From Firmicutes bacterium CAG:449 (GTDB taxonomy: Bacteria > Bacillota_I > Bacilli_A > RFN20 > CAG-449): a stretch of DNA of 6,873 nucleotides. Below, piece after piece: positions 6,226 through 6,873 of the stretch. Under the pieces are notes generated by a model. That model was given only the letters and a program-made list of their open reading frames with translations, was not told where the DNA came from and did no database searches. The position numbers and the translations under genes are program-made. How positions within the stretch are numbered: position 1 is the stretch's first letter; every line of letters starts with the position of its first letter. The stretch lies in the NCBI GenBank assembly GCA_000432895.1, contig FR889460.1:32010-38882 (forward strand), written 5' to 3'.

Positions 6226-6873
6226 ATGAAAAATTTATCAAAAAAATTATTATTTGTTACATCGTTATTTGGTCTATTAACTATTACTGGATGTGGAGAA
6301 AGTTCAACTACTTCTTCAAATGAATTTGATTCAAGTAAATTAATTACAAGATATACTAGAGATACTGAATCTGGTACTAGAGATGGATTTTTTACTGCAA
6401 TTGGTTTTAAAGATGCAGTAACAAAAAATGAAGTTATTCCTAATTGTGTAGAAGCTACTGATAATGGAAATATGATTTCTTTAGTAAATAATGATGAATA
6501 TGGTATTGGTTATATATCTTTAGCATCATTAGAAAGTTCTTCATTAACTGGTCTTTCTTATAATGGCGTGGCTCCATCAGAAGAAAGTGTTGTTGATGGA
6601 ACATATGGATTATCAAGAAATTTCAATTATATTACTAGACTTGAAAGTGATTGTACACCTACTGAATGGACTTTAATAAGAGGTTTCTTATTATTTATGA
6701 ATAGTAAAGAAGGTTTAACAATTATTAAATCTAAAGATGGTATTTTAACTAAATCCATTGCAAGTAGTACAAGTTTTAATGATTTACTTAATTTAGAAGA
6801 AAATAAAGATGTTAAAGATTTATGTGCTAAAGCATGTGAAGATAATAATAAAACTGAAATTAAATTTGGTGGT
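6226..6873 (+). CDS. pstS: PstS-type phosphate-binding lipoprotein, apparently permuted (3' partial)
   Basis: The first 216 codons of a phosphate ABC-transporter substrate-binding lipoprotein; the frame is still open at the window end. A signal peptide ends in the lipobox ITGC (Cys23), followed by a short Ser/Thr linker. Residues 40-180 match the second half of ordinary PstS: 'RDTESGTRDGF' (46-55, the phosphate-binding SGTR loop), 'DNGNMISLVNNDEYGIGYISL' style sequence at 79-99, then 'YGLSRNFNY' and 'FLLFMNSKEG'. The usual first half, with its GSTS phosphate loop, does not precede it. Instead the window ends at 'IKFGG' (212-216), which looks like the opening of that loop. This suggests circularly permuted or repeated half-domains. 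It captures phosphate outside the membrane for PstCAB, whose genes would be expected downstream. Control by PhoP is suggested by the upstream hexamer array. The family call is secure; the domain order needs the missing 3' part. Confidence 0.85.
   Translation, partial: MKNLSKKLLFVTSLFGLLTITGCGESSTTSSNEFDSSKLITRYTRDTESGTRDGFFTAIGFKDAVTKNEVIPNCVEATDNGNMISLVNNDEYGIGYISLASLESSSLTGLSYNGVAPSEESVVDGTYGLSRNFNYITRLESDCTPTEWTLIRGFLLFMNSKEGLTIIKSKDGILTKSIASSTSFNDLLNLEENKDVKDLCAKACEDNNKTEIKFGG

Overview
This is a very AT-rich window. Third codon positions are almost all A or T, every visible gene is on the + strand, and intergenic gaps are short. Tryptophan is always TGG and TGA acts as a stop, so the standard bacterial code applies and the Mycoplasma code does not. 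Clear AGGAG-type ribosome sites, lipoboxes and U-tailed terminators point to a low-GC Firmicutes/Tenericutes relative. Gut or rumen Bacilli of the RF39 or Izemoplasma type are plausible; this placement is inferred from composition and gene content only.

Region 1 (1-4600) is a three-gene operon for an acetylated plant polysaccharide, closed by a strong terminator. It holds a surface lipoprotein esterase of the sialate-O-acetylesterase/acetylxylan esterase (SASA) type, cut at its 5' end by the window edge; a leaderless-secretion (no signal peptide) GH43 glycosidase; and a second surface lipoprotein of the SGNH/GDSL esterase type. The likely division of labour is that the two lipoproteins strip acyl groups outside the cell while the GH43 removes arabinose or xylose units. 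The first two genes lie in the same reading frame, separated by one TAA and one sense codon, and the second has no visible Shine-Dalgarno. This raises the question of a split or read-through fusion.

Region 2 (4600-5315) holds a broken gene whose pieces lie in frames 1, 2 and 1, still followed by its own terminator. Region 3 (5315-6135) holds an orphan lipoprotein with faint BspA-like leucine-rich character, possibly transcribed without a leader. It is followed by a short apparent C-terminal gene remnant and another terminator.

Region 4 (6128-6873) is the start of a phosphate-uptake locus. It has an 11-nt-phased array of PhoP-box-like hexamers and T-tracts, a good ribosome site, and a PstS-type phosphate-binding lipoprotein that runs off the window. 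Its visible part starts with the half of PstS that is normally second and ends just as what looks like the normally first half begins, suggesting a permuted domain order. No RNA genes, mobile elements or CRISPR arrays were seen.
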